Below are positions 53,366 through 62,335 of a stretch of 64,000 nucleotides of DNA, piece after piece. The notes under the pieces are model-generated. The model had not been told where the DNA came from and did not search any database. It saw only the letters and a list, made by a program, of their open reading frames with translations. The position numbers and the translations under genes are program-made. Positions within the stretch are counted from its first letter, which is position 1, and every line of letters begins with the position of its first letter. Source of the DNA: Oscillospiraceae bacterium (GTDB taxonomy: Bacteria > Bacillota > Clostridia > Oscillospirales > Oscillospiraceae); assembly GCA_017861365.1 (NCBI GenBank), contig JAGFXR010000010.1, positions 1 through 64,000 of the forward strand, written 5' to 3'.

Positions 53366-53625
53366 GCACCGCGACGACGGGGCATGAGTACCCCTCACAC
53401 CGCCGGACAGAGAGAACCGCCCTGCCTTCCTGCAGGCGCTGAAAGCAGTTCACGGCAGAGCGTGGGAGAAGACGGCACCAGCAGTGGGTTCGGAAACGGA
53501 CGCGGTTTCCCCTTCCGCACAAAAAGGGCAGAGCGCCTGCTTGCAGGCTGAACATGGGTGGCACCACGAAGTGCGCGCGCGCTTTCGTCCCGTGACAGGC
53601 GGGGTGAAAGTGCGCTTTGTCATGT
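53366..53625 (+). promoter_or_regulatory. T-box leader of hisS
   Basis: tRNA-sensing leader RNA. The T-box sequence TGGGTGGCACCACG is at 53555-53568. Stem I landmarks: AGTA at 53387-53390, GGACAGAGAG at 53404-53413, GCTGAAAGC at 53438-53446. The intrinsic terminator is at 53577-53620 (CTTTC/GAAAG and CCCG/CGGG pairs, then TTTGT). Uncharged tRNA should favour antitermination. The candidate specifier after the GAA of the loop-E motif is GAC (53471-53473, Asp), although His would be expected for hisS; CAC also occurs at 53396-53400. No promoter was identified, so read-through from mgsA is possible. Confidence 0.9.
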
Positions 53626-53674
53626 CAACGGAACATTATTTTTACAATCAGTAATATATGAGAGGAATTATACA

Positions 53675-55033
53675 ATGGAACAGATCAAACCCCGTACACT
53701 GTCCGGCTTCATGGAGCTGTTGCCACAGCAGCAGGTACAGTTTGAGCGGTTTTTAAACACCCTGCGAACAACCTACTCCCTTTACGGTTTCACTCCGCTT
53801 GATACCCCTATTATTGAAGCTACGGAGGTCTTGCTGGCAAAGGGCGGCGGTGAAACAGAAAAGCAGATCTACCGTTTTACCAAAGGCGACAACGATCTCT
53901 CCCTGCGCTTTGATTTAACGGTGCCGCTGGCCAAATACGTCGCCCTTCACTACGGAGAGCTTACTTTCCCCTTCCGCAGGTTTCAAATCGGGAAGGTCTA
54001 CCGGGGTGAACGATCTCAGCGGGGGCGCTTCCGGGAGTTTTACCAGGCCGACATCGACGTCATTGGCGACGGTGCCCTTGATCTGTCCAACGAAGCGGAA
54101 ATCCCCTCTATTATCTACAAAACCTTCACCGCCCTTGGACTAAAACGGTTCAAAATTCGAATCAACAACCGCAAGGTACTAAACGGTCTGTTTGAGTTAT
54201 TGGGCCTGAAGCAGCAGGCAGGCGACGTGATGCGCACCGTGGACAAGCTGGAGAAAATCGGACGGGAAAAGGTCATCGCCACACTCACCGATGAATTTCA
54301 TGTGTCTGCGGAAGCCGCCGGAAATTTACTCCATACCCTGGAATCCACCGATCCTCTTAACGCGCTGGAATACTATCGCGGCAAGAACAATCTGCTGGAT
54401 GAGGGCCTGAATGAGCTGGCGCGCGTGGCGCATTATATGGAGGCTTTCGGCGTTCCCAGCGACCATTTTGTCATCGACCTGACCATAGCCCGAGGTCTGG
54501 ACTATTACACCGGAACCGTCTATGAAACCGTGATGCTGGATCATCCCGAGATCGGTTCTATTTGCTCCGGCGGCCGCTATGATAACTTAGCGGAATATTA
54601 CACCGACAAACAACTTCCTGGAGTCGGAATCTCCATCGGTCTGACCCGTCTGTTCTTTGTTTTAGAGGATCAGGGCTATCTGAATGGAGACATGCTCACC
54701 GCTCCAGCCGATGTTCTGATTCTTCCCATGACCGATGATTTCAGTCCGGCGATTTCGCTAGCCACCGCTTTACGGGACGCTGGTATCCGCACCCAAATCC
54801 ACGGCGAGCAAAAGAAATTTAAGCAAAAGCTCTCCTATGCCAATAAGCTGGGCATCCCCTACGCAGTCTTTTTGGGGGAGGACGAGCTGAACAGCGGACT
54901 AAATACGCTAAAAGATTTCACCACAGGAGAACAGAGCTCTCTGGATACCCAAACCATGATAGCGCTGATCCAAGCGGGGCTCAAGGAAAAAAGCAAAGGC
55001 ACCCCCATTCAGGAGAAAGAATCCACTCTGTAA
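53675..55033 (+). CDS. hisS: Histidyl-tRNA synthetase
   Basis: A 452-residue class II synthetase. Motif 2 region LRFDLTVPLAKYVALHYGELTFPFRRFQIGKVYRGERSQRGRFREF, the HisA region ARGLDYYTGTVYE and motif 3 GGRYDNLAEYY, with a C-terminal anticodon domain (ADVLILPMTDDFSPAISLATALRDAGIRTQ). The ATG at 53675 has GAGAGGAA upstream; a longer reading would run into the T-box. Controlled by that leader and followed at 247 bases by aspS. Confidence 0.96.
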   Translation: MEQIKPRTLSGFMELLPQQQVQFERFLNTLRTTYSLYGFTPLDTPIIEATEVLLAKGGGETEKQIYRFTKGDNDLSLRFDLTVPLAKYVALHYGELTFPFRRFQIGKVYRGERSQRGRFREFYQADIDVIGDGALDLSNEAEIPSIIYKTFTALGLKRFKIRINNRKVLNGLFELLGLKQQAGDVMRTVDKLEKIGREKVIATLTDEFHVSAEAAGNLLHTLESTDPLNALEYYRGKNNLLDEGLNELARVAHYMEAFGVPSDHFVIDLTIARGLDYYTGTVYETVMLDHPEIGSICSGGRYDNLAEYYTDKQLPGVGISIGLTRLFFVLEDQGYLNGDMLTAPADVLILPMTDDFSPAISLATALRDAGIRTQIHGEQKKFKQKLSYANKLGIPYAVFLGEDELNSGLNTLKDFTTGEQSSLDTQTMIALIQAGLKEKSKGTPIQEKESTL

Positions 55034-55280
55034 AAGCGTCATAATTGTAATATTTTTATTAATTATTACGATTTGTTTTTATCTTTGGGTATAAAAGCAA
55101 TCAACTAGTGGTCAGCTGTCACACCGGTCTAGCGTATAGTACAAACAGTGTCGGGATAATACAGACGCTGTTTAACCCGAAATATTCCCCTTCGCGGGTT
55201 TTTCACAAGGGAAAACACACAATATTGCATAACAAATAGCTATATCACAAGTATATTATACAAATTGGAGTTGATTATAG
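55034..55280 (+). promoter_or_regulatory. Structured region between hisS and aspS
   Basis: No ORF. It has a stem AAACAGTGTC / GACGCTGTTT (55143-55152 with 55164-55173, one G-U) and then AACCCG / CGGGTT (55174-55179 with 55195-55200) followed by TTTTTC, like a small terminator. AT-rich from 55201 to the aspS start. No T-box motif. It may be hisS termination plus an aspS leader. Confidence 0.5.
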
Positions 55281-57083
55281 ATGGACACTCTTCAACAATT
55301 CCACCGCAGCGGCTACTGCGGCGGCTGGCGCATTGGTGACACCGGGACAACCATCTCCGTCTGCGGTTGGGTACAGCGGCAGCGGGATTTGGGCGGACTG
55401 ATTTTCATCGATCTGCGTGACCGCACCGGATTACTGCAATTAGCCTTTGACGATTCCACCGACAGAACGGTGTTTGAAGCGGCCGCCGCCCTCCGCAGTG
55501 AATATGTGATTGCCGCCACCGGAGTCCTGCGGGAACGGGAAGCCAAGACAGACAAGATTCCCACCGGCGATGTGGAACTGTATGTCACCGAACTCCGCCT
55601 GTTGGCAAAATCGGAAACGCCGCCTTTTGAAATTGTGGAGAACAGTCAGGTCAATGATATGCTGCGGCTGAAATACCGCTATCTTGACCTGCGCCGCCCC
55701 GATATGCAGCGGATCATTGCCATCCGCCACAAGGTCACCAAAATTGCCCGTGATTACTTTGACGAGTGCGGCTTTTATGAAATTGAAACCCCCATGCTTC
55801 AGAAATCCACGCCAGAGGGAGCGAGAGATTACCTGGTTCCCTCCCGCATCCATCCCGGAAAATTTTATGCCCTCCCTCAGTCCCCTCAGCAATATAAACA
55901 GCTTTTAATGCTCTCCGGCTTTGACCGCTATATGCAGATTGCCCGCTGCTTCCGCGATGAAGATTTACGGGCAGACCGTCAGCCCGAATTTACCCAGATT
56001 GACCTTGAGATGTCCTTCATCACCGAGGACGATATTATCGCGATCAACGAAGGGTTTTTAAAGCGCCTGTTTAAGGAGACCCTGAATCTGGACATCGAAA
56101 CTCCCTTCCTTCGGATGCCCTACGCGCAGGCCATGAACCGCTTCGGCTCCGACAAGCCCGACCTGCGGTTTGGGCTGGAGCTTGTGGATATTTCCGACCT
56201 GGTGGAGCACTGCGGCTTCCAGGTATTCACCGATCCTATCAAGAGCGGAGGCTCCGTACGGCTGATCTGCATTCCCGGCGGCGGCGACGCGCTGCCCCGG
56301 AAAAAGATTGACAGCCTTGTGGACTATGTAAAAACCTACCGGGCCAAGGGGCTGGCCTGGCTGAAGCTGACGGCGGAGGGGGCTACCTCCTCCTTCTCCA
56401 AATTTATGACTGAGGAAGAGCTATCCGCCATTACCTCACGGGCCGGGGCCAAAACCGGCGACCTGGTTCTGATTGTCGCCGACAGCAGCAACGATATCGT
56501 GTTTGCCGCCCTCGGCGCGCTGAGGTGCGAGGTCGCCCGGCGGCTGGAGCTGATTCCTAAGGATGTTTACCGGTTCCTCTGGGTAACGGAATTCCCAATG
56601 TTTGAATTTTCCGAGGAGGAAAACCGCTTCGTTGCAAAGCACCACCCCTTCACCGCCCCCATGGATGATGATGTGGCTCTGCTGGAAACCGACAAGGCCG
56701 CCTGCCGCGCCAAGGCATATGATGTGGTGCTCAACGGACAGGAAATCGGCGGCGGCTCCATCCGCATCAGTACCCCGGAAATCCAACAGGCCATGTTCCG
56801 GGCTCTTGGCTTTACTGACGAGGACGCGCAGGAGCGCTTCGGCCACCTGATCACGGCATTCCAGTATGGGGCGCCGCCTCACGGCGGGTTGGCCTATGGC
56901 CTTGACCGACTGGTGATGAACGTGGCAGGGACGGAAAACATCCGTGATGTCATAGCCTTCCCCAAAGTACAGAACGCTTCGGAGCCTATGACCTCCTGCC
57001 CCGACGTGGTGGACAGCAAACAGCTGAAGGAACTGTCCATTGCCATAACAAGCACAGAGCCTGAACAATTGCAAGCAACCTAA
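55281..57083 (+). CDS. aspS: Aspartyl-tRNA synthetase, bacterial type
   Basis: 600 residues, long bacterial AspRS with N-terminal OB-fold (GWVQRQRDLGGLIFIDLRDRTGLLQLAF), class II motif 2 (ARCFRDEDLRADRQPEFTQIDLEMSF), a GAD insertion domain (about residues 295-420) and motif 3 (GLAYGLDRLVMNVAG). It may be discriminating or also charge tRNA-Asn; the sequence alone does not show which. RBS TTGGAG is weak. Ends before a strong terminator. Confidence 0.96.
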   Translation: MDTLQQFHRSGYCGGWRIGDTGTTISVCGWVQRQRDLGGLIFIDLRDRTGLLQLAFDDSTDRTVFEAAAALRSEYVIAATGVLREREAKTDKIPTGDVELYVTELRLLAKSETPPFEIVENSQVNDMLRLKYRYLDLRRPDMQRIIAIRHKVTKIARDYFDECGFYEIETPMLQKSTPEGARDYLVPSRIHPGKFYALPQSPQQYKQLLMLSGFDRYMQIARCFRDEDLRADRQPEFTQIDLEMSFITEDDIIAINEGFLKRLFKETLNLDIETPFLRMPYAQAMNRFGSDKPDLRFGLELVDISDLVEHCGFQVFTDPIKSGGSVRLICIPGGGDALPRKKIDSLVDYVKTYRAKGLAWLKLTAEGATSSFSKFMTEEELSAITSRAGAKTGDLVLIVADSSNDIVFAALGALRCEVARRLELIPKDVYRFLWVTEFPMFEFSEEENRFVAKHHPFTAPMDDDVALLETDKAACRAKAYDVVLNGQEIGGGSIRISTPEIQQAMFRALGFTDEDAQERFGHLITAFQYGAPPHGGLAYGLDRLVMNVAGTENIRDVIAFPKVQNASEPMTSCPDVVDSKQLKELSIAITSTEPEQLQAT

Positions 57084-57110
57084 AATAATCGAGTCCATTA
57101 TGCTCTGAGC

Positions 57111-57152
57111 AGTACGCCTTATCGCCTAACAAGTGATAAGGCGTACTTTTTC
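57111..57152 (+). terminator. Terminator of aspS
   Basis: 13-bp stem AGTACGCCTTATC / GATAAGGCGTACT followed by TTTTTCTG. Confidence 0.93.
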
Positions 57153-57329
57153 TGTCTTCCGACACCATGTAAATTTGAACATGGACAAAATAAAGATAAA
57201 CTTTAAACAAATGATACTGTTAACGCTTTGTTTACAATCATCCAGAAATATTTCAGGGCATTTTCAGTGAAACGTAGTAAGCTGAAACCGTTCCAGCCAG
57301 TAAGAACCTTTTGAAAGGAGCTTTTTCTC

Positions 57330-59318
57330 ATGATTTCTACTCCAAAACGACGGATTACCTCCGTTCTTGTAAGCTTATCGCTGATTGCATCCATGACCGG
57401 CGCGTCACTGGCGGCCAGCACCTCCACTTCTGACAGCTCAACCTCCTCCAGCACCAGCGACACATCGCCGGAGCTTCTTCAGGACGGTGGCGCATCTTCC
57501 TCCTCCGCCAGCGTCAGCTTCTCGGATGTTGCCGGCACCGACTGGTTTTATGAGGCAGTCAGTGCCGTAGCCTCCCTGGGCATTATGACCGGCAGTGACG
57601 GCACTTTCTCCCCCGACTCCGTCATCACAAAGAGCGCGTTCATTCAGGCGCTGTACACGGCGTGTTCCTCTCCGTCTGTAACAGCAACTTCGACCTCCTT
57701 TACCGACGTATCCTCCAGTGATTCCTACTACACTGCGGTTCTCTGGGCGGTGGAAAACGGAATTCTTGATGATACCGACGACACTCTGTTTAACCCCTCC
57801 GCATCGCTGACCCGTGAAACCGCGCTGACCTTCATTTACCGTGCCGCCGACCTTCTGGGTCTGACCCTCACGGAAGGCGACTCAAGTACCCTCTCCTCTT
57901 ACAGCGACAGCGGCTCTGTCAGCAGTGAGTCCAACACGGCAATCTCGGCGCTGGTCGCCACCGGAATCGTCCAGGGGAATTCCGACGGTACCCTCTCTCT
58001 TTCCGATGAATTGACCAACGCTCAAGTGGCAACTATTTTCTACCGTATTCTGGGCGGCTCCGGCGGATCATCTGAACAAATGGACGTACCTCCCGGCGGC
58101 AGCTTTGGCGGCTCGTCCACTGTGACTCAGGGCAGTTACGCCAATCTGATCGACTCGGATACCACCATAGACGGTACCACCTATACCTCCACCGGGGACG
58201 ATGAAAACGCGCTGCGGGTTTCCGATGCCACTGTTGAGCTGGACAACATCACCGTCAGCAAGACCGACGGCACCTCCTCCAATACTGAAAACGGAGACTT
58301 TTACGGCGTTAATGCCGGCCTGCTGGCAACCGACGGCGCCAACGTCACCATTAACAACGCAACAGTGAACACTTCCGCCCAGAACGGAAATGGCGTGTTC
58401 AGCTACGGCGAGGGCACTGTGGTCACCATCAGCAATTCCACCATCAATACCACCGGCAACAACTCCGGAGGCATCCAGACCACAGGCGGCGGCACCACCT
58501 ATGCCTACGCCCTGAATGTTACCACACAGGGCAACTCCTCCGCGGCAATCCGCAGCGACCGGGGCGGCGGCACCGTGGTAGTGGACGGCGGAACCTACAC
58601 CACCAGCGGCACCGGCTCTCCCGCTGTCTACTCAACGGCGGACATCACGGTCAAGAATTCAACCCTCACCGCCAACAATTCAGAGGGACTGGTCATTGAG
58701 GGTGAGAACTCCATCGCGCTGGAAGACTGCGATGTCAGCGGCAATATGTCCGGCACCTACGGAGACGATTCCAGTGAAAATATCCACACCGTCATGATTT
58801 ATCAGAGCATGTCCGGCGATGCGGATGTGGGTACCTCCTCCTTCTCCATGACAGGCGGTTCGCTGGTCAGCAATAACGGAGACATGATTTATGTGACAAA
58901 TACCGACTGCACCATTTATCTCTCCGATGTCGACCTGACTCTTGCCGACAACAGCGATAACCTTCTGGTTGTGGAAGGCAATTCCAGCAGCCGCGGCTGG
59001 GGTACCGCCGGATCCAATGGCGGCAACGTGGAATTCACCGCCGATGGCCAGACCCTCACCGGGAATATCATCGTGGATACCATCTCCACCCTTGATTTCA
59101 CCCTGAGCAACAGCTCCGTGTTTACCGGAACCATTACCATTGAGGATAACGCGGCGGGCGGCACGGCTGTCAGCGACAACGCGGATGTCACCATCGAAGC
59201 CGGTTCCACCTGGAACCTCACCGGCGACTCCACCGTCAGCACACTGACCAACAACGGTACTATTAACTTTAACGGCTACACCATCACACTGGCCGACGGA
59301 ACCGTTCTGAGCGACTAA
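57330..59318 (+). CDS. Secreted SLH-domain protein with right-handed beta-helix region
   Basis: 662 residues. Signal peptide (RRITSVLVSLSLIASMTGASLA), a Ser/Thr linker, three SLH repeats (about residues 65-245; FSDVAGTDWFYEAVSAVASLGIMTG; DVSSSDSYYTAVLWAVENGIL), then about 400 residues of short repeats rich in Gly, Asn, Ser, Thr with turns such as ATVELDNITVS and GANVTINNATVN, typical of a parallel beta-helix. No catalytic site was recognised. It probably coats the cell or acts as an adhesin. RBS GAAAGGAG. Single gene with a strong terminator. Confidence 0.85.
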   Translation: MISTPKRRITSVLVSLSLIASMTGASLAASTSTSDSSTSSSTSDTSPELLQDGGASSSSASVSFSDVAGTDWFYEAVSAVASLGIMTGSDGTFSPDSVITKSAFIQALYTACSSPSVTATSTSFTDVSSSDSYYTAVLWAVENGILDDTDDTLFNPSASLTRETALTFIYRAADLLGLTLTEGDSSTLSSYSDSGSVSSESNTAISALVATGIVQGNSDGTLSLSDELTNAQVATIFYRILGGSGGSSEQMDVPPGGSFGGSSTVTQGSYANLIDSDTTIDGTTYTSTGDDENALRVSDATVELDNITVSKTDGTSSNTENGDFYGVNAGLLATDGANVTINNATVNTSAQNGNGVFSYGEGTVVTISNSTINTTGNNSGGIQTTGGGTTYAYALNVTTQGNSSAAIRSDRGGGTVVVDGGTYTTSGTGSPAVYSTADITVKNSTLTANNSEGLVIEGENSIALEDCDVSGNMSGTYGDDSSENIHTVMIYQSMSGDADVGTSSFSMTGGSLVSNNGDMIYVTNTDCTIYLSDVDLTLADNSDNLLVVEGNSSSRGWGTAGSNGGNVEFTADGQTLTGNIIVDTISTLDFTLSNSSVFTGTITIEDNAAGGTAVSDNADVTIEAGSTWNLTGDSTVSTLTNNGTINFNGYTITLADGTVLSD

Positions 59319-59334
59319 CTGCAATAAACAAATC

Positions 59335-59380
59335 AAGATCAGACCCAGCCGGATAAACCGGCTGGGTCTGATCTTATAAA
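59335..59380. terminator. Bidirectional terminator between the SLH protein and ricT
   Basis: 18-bp perfect stem (59335-59352 with 59358-59375), loop of five bases. T-rich on both sides, serving the convergent genes. Confidence 0.9.
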
Positions 59381-59421
59381 AACTGTTTTATTGAGCTAAT
59401 GAAATAAACCAAGAAAGCAGC

Positions 59422-60822
59422 TCAGGCTTCTTTTCCGCCGTCCCCTCCGCTTTGTGGTTTCCCGCGGTATGGACGGCGATATCTTTGCTTCTTATTTTTT
59501 GGGGTATTCAGCTTCGGAGGCGTGTTTGGCACCGGCGCGGAACTCTCCGCTGTTTTCTTTTCCTGAGGCTGTTTCCCTCCGGGTCTGCTTTTTTTCCCAT
59601 CTCCATAAGTCGGTTTTTTACCTTCCGCCTGATGCTCCGGCTTACCCGTCAAGCCATCTGAACGCCCTTTCCGAGCTTCAGCTGCTGCAGCATCTCTGCT
59701 TTCCGATCCCTTTTCCTTTTCGCCGGCAATTACTTTTTTGCCGTCACCATTGCTTCGAGTCTCTCCCCCGCCCCGCTGGCCGTCATTCTTTTGCCTCCGG
59801 CCTGCGGTATTTTTCCTTCTGTCGCCAGTTCTTCCTCTGGCGTCACTCTCTTCCGATCCGTGCTCATAATTCTTTTGAAAAATGGACTCTAAGGCTGAAG
59901 AAAGCGGGGAAACCGGTTTGACCACAGCGGGAGCTTCCGCATCGGGCACAAGCCGCAGCTTGGCCAGCTCGGCCTTGGCGGGAGCCACATATCCCTCAGG
60001 CCGCTTTCCCTTTCCATTTCGAACAATATGAATCTCGGCATTCGAATAGATTTTGGGAGCATCATCGCTGTCTTCAATATGAACCTTAACCTGTTCCCTC
60101 AGCAAATTTACAGAAGTAACCGTACCAACACCGTCCGGCGTCTCGACAAAAGACTCCACCCTCGGACAGCGGCGAACCGCATCCTCATAGGCGTCCTGTT
60201 CATATTTTAAGCAGCACATCAAACGCCCGCAGGTGCCGGAAATTTTGGTAGGGTTCAAGGAGAGATTCTGAGTTTTCGCCATTTTGATGGACACAGGCTG
60301 AAATTCTCCCAAAAAGCTGGAACAGCAAAACGGTTTGCCGCAGATTCCCAGCCCGCCGAGCATCTTTGCCTCGTCACGCACGCCAATTTGACGCAATTCA
60401 ATTCTGGTATGAAAGGTCGCGGCCAAATCCTTAACCAGTGCGCGAAAATCCACACGGTTTTCCGCCGTGAAAAAAAACAACAGCTTACTGCCCTCAAAAT
60501 TCTGCTCTACAGAAACCAGTTTCATATCCAACTGGTGCTCCAGAATTTTTTCCTGACAGGTTATGAAAGCCTGCTGCTCCCGCTCCTTGTTCTTCCGTAT
60601 GACCTCCAGGTCATGCTCTGTGGCGGAACGGATGACAGGTCGCAGAGGCTGCACGACCTCCTGATCCTCAACCTCCCGGTTTCCCTGGACACATTCTCCA
60701 TATTCCAACCCTCTGGAGGTTTCAACAATTACGCCCTGTTCCGGGGTAAATGTCACCCCCACCGGGTCAAAATAATATTGCCTGCCGCCGTCCTTAAACC
60801 GGACACTGATAATTTCCGTCAT
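59422..60822 (-). CDS. ricT: RicT/YaaT (PSP1-domain) Fe-S protein with long basic tail
   Basis: 466 residues. The PSP1 domain occupies about residues 1-270 and includes cysteines in GICGKPFCCSSF and GTCGRLMCCLKYE, which bind a 4Fe-4S cluster in the Ric (RicA-RicF-RicT) complex that stimulates RNase Y processing. The remainder (about 190 residues) is Lys/Arg/Gly/Glu-rich and probably disordered; B. subtilis YaaT lacks it. The ATG at 60822 has GGAGGATAAT upstream; an in-frame GTG four codons earlier is too close to the RBS. Order darA-holB-ricT is conserved. Confidence 0.9.
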   Translation of the reverse strand: MTEIISVRFKDGGRQYYFDPVGVTFTPEQGVIVETSRGLEYGECVQGNREVEDQEVVQPLRPVIRSATEHDLEVIRKNKEREQQAFITCQEKILEHQLDMKLVSVEQNFEGSKLLFFFTAENRVDFRALVKDLAATFHTRIELRQIGVRDEAKMLGGLGICGKPFCCSSFLGEFQPVSIKMAKTQNLSLNPTKISGTCGRLMCCLKYEQDAYEDAVRRCPRVESFVETPDGVGTVTSVNLLREQVKVHIEDSDDAPKIYSNAEIHIVRNGKGKRPEGYVAPAKAELAKLRLVPDAEAPAVVKPVSPLSSALESIFQKNYEHGSEESDARGRTGDRRKNTAGRRQKNDGQRGGGETRSNGDGKKVIAGEKEKGSESRDAAAAEARKGRSDGLTGKPEHQAEGKKPTYGDGKKSRPGGKQPQEKKTAESSAPVPNTPPKLNTPKNKKQRYRRPYRGKPQSGGDGGKEA

Positions 60823-61028
60823 ATTATCCTCCACGATATTGAGTTGTCAACATATAATTTCATGGTACGCACAATTAACCGCATTTCCGAGCGCGTAACG
60901 GCGCAACAGGCGGCAGTCGAATCAGTCTGATCCACATTTTTCAGAAAACGCGCTTTCTACGTTCGGCCGAAAGCAACGCATAGCCAAGCGGCTGACAGAA
61001 GCATGTCTATCAAACTAACATCGTACGT

Positions 61029-61802
61029 CTACACATCCCGGACAACCAACCACCCTGTCAGATGTCCAACCCCGACATAAAATCCAAGCGCGGCTCGGAT
61101 TTTTCCCAGTTTCTCCAAGAGGGGGAGAACCTGAGCCGGATGCTCCGGCAAGCGGTTCGAAAGAGCCTCCATAACCCCACCGAGAAAACCATCAAACTCA
61201 TCCCGGTCCATCTTCTCAAGGGGAACACCGGCCTCTAACAACGAAAGAGGATCTGCCCACAGCAGCTTGTCCGCAAAGCTGTCCGCCTCAGCGGTGATGT
61301 TCCCGGAACGGGTTTCTTCCCTCTCTCCGGACAGCAGAATACTCTCACAACGGGATTGTACCGTCGGCAAAAGCTTTTCCCTGCTTTCCGAGAGAAACAA
61401 AAAAAAGGCGTAAGGGGGACCTTCCTCTAACACTTTCAACAGCGCGTTTTGTGCCGTCAGGTTCATTAAATCGGCATGGGGAAACAAATATACCTTTCGG
61501 CGCGCCTCATTGGGCAGAATAAAAGCATCCGCCCGGACTTCCCTCGCCTGAGCGGCCGTCATACTTTTCCCCGGTTCCCCATCGACCGTCATGATATCCG
61601 GGTGTATTCCCTCCGCCGCTTTCCGGCAGGCCGCGCAATGACCACATGGCACATCCTCCGGCGCAGTACAGACACGGGCCGCGGCAAGCCAGTTTGCAAG
61701 CTGCAGCCGATCCTCCCAAGCTCCGCCGCACAAAAGAAACGCATGAGATAGGGTTCCAGCCGCAAGACGGCGGCGCAGTGTACGATAAGGTTCTGCATCC
61801 AT
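61029..61802 (-). CDS. holB: DNA polymerase III delta-prime subunit
   Basis: 257 residues, clamp-loader delta-prime. The P-loop position is degenerate (LLCGGAWEDRLQLANWL), the zinc site is CTAPEDVPCGHCAACRK, and the conserved SRC box appears in TVQSRCESILL; it is non-hydrolytic as expected for delta-prime. It helps load the sliding clamp. The start at 61802 is supported by GGAGCG; an earlier in-frame ATG would fall inside darA. One base separates it from the darA stop. A 206-base gap before ricT holds nothing recognised. Confidence 0.9.
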   Translation of the reverse strand: MDAEPYRTLRRRLAAGTLSHAFLLCGGAWEDRLQLANWLAAARVCTAPEDVPCGHCAACRKAAEGIHPDIMTVDGEPGKSMTAAQAREVRADAFILPNEARRKVYLFPHADLMNLTAQNALLKVLEEGPPYAFFLFLSESREKLLPTVQSRCESILLSGEREETRSGNITAEADSFADKLLWADPLSLLEAGVPLEKMDRDEFDGFLGGVMEALSNRLPEHPAQVLPLLEKLGKIRAALGFYVGVGHLTGWLVVRDV

Positions 61803-61803
61803 A

Positions 61804-62127
61804 TCAGAATCGCTCCACCTGCTCGACATCCAGGACAAAAATTGTCGCACCTCCGACTGTTACTTCAATAGGAGCACTGGGAAAATAGCCATAGCTGATT
61901 TCCGAATTTGTTGGCATGATCTGCTTGCGGCTGTGGCAATATTCTTTGATCAAACCAATGACCTGCTCCACCAAATGTTCCTCAACACCCACCAGAAGAG
62001 TGACATTCCCGGCCATTAAAAATCCACCGGTAGTAGCCAGCCTTGTGGAAGAAAAACCGTTTTTGGCAAGAGCCTTGATTACGTCGCCCGCGTCATCATG
62101 GTTTACAATGGAAAGCACCAGCTTCAT
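61804..62127 (-). CDS. darA: DarA (PstA): cyclic-di-AMP-binding PII-like protein
   Basis: 107 residues of the YaaQ/DarA family. The ligand-binding stretch SSTRLATTGGFLMAGNVTLLVGVEE is conserved. It forms trimers that bind c-di-AMP; the downstream targets are not established. The ATG at 62127 follows GGAGGAATC; a start 8 codons earlier has no RBS. First gene of darA-holB-ricT. Confidence 0.93.
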   Translation of the reverse strand: MKLVLSIVNHDDAGDVIKALAKNGFSSTRLATTGGFLMAGNVTLLVGVEEHLVEQVIGLIKEYCHSRKQIMPTNSEISYGYFPSAPIEVTVGGATIFVLDVEQVERF

Positions 62128-62251
62128 AAACGATTCCTCCGTCCTGAACATAAACTTATCAAATAATTCACCCCACAGGGTGCAGGAAGCCTACTATTAC
62201 ATTATAACCCATTCGTTTAAAATATGCGAGAATTATTTTGTACAGCCATAG

Positions 62252-62290
62252 CAAAAAAGCAGGACGGGGAATCAGCTTCCCGCCCTGCTC
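62252..62290 (-). terminator. Terminator of yidC-khpB
   Basis: AGCAGG-x-CGGG / CCCG-x-CCTGCT stem (62259-62269 with 62279-62289), followed on the minus strand by TTTTTTGC. Confidence 0.88.
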
Positions 62291-62335
62291 AGAGTCACCA
62301 AACAAGCTCAATGAAGCTTATCCGCTGCCAGAAGT

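Noticed and set aside
53558-53674. Longer N-terminus of hisS
   Set aside because: The extension overlaps the T-box motif and its terminator; the ATG at 53675 has a good RBS and a normal HisRS N-terminus.
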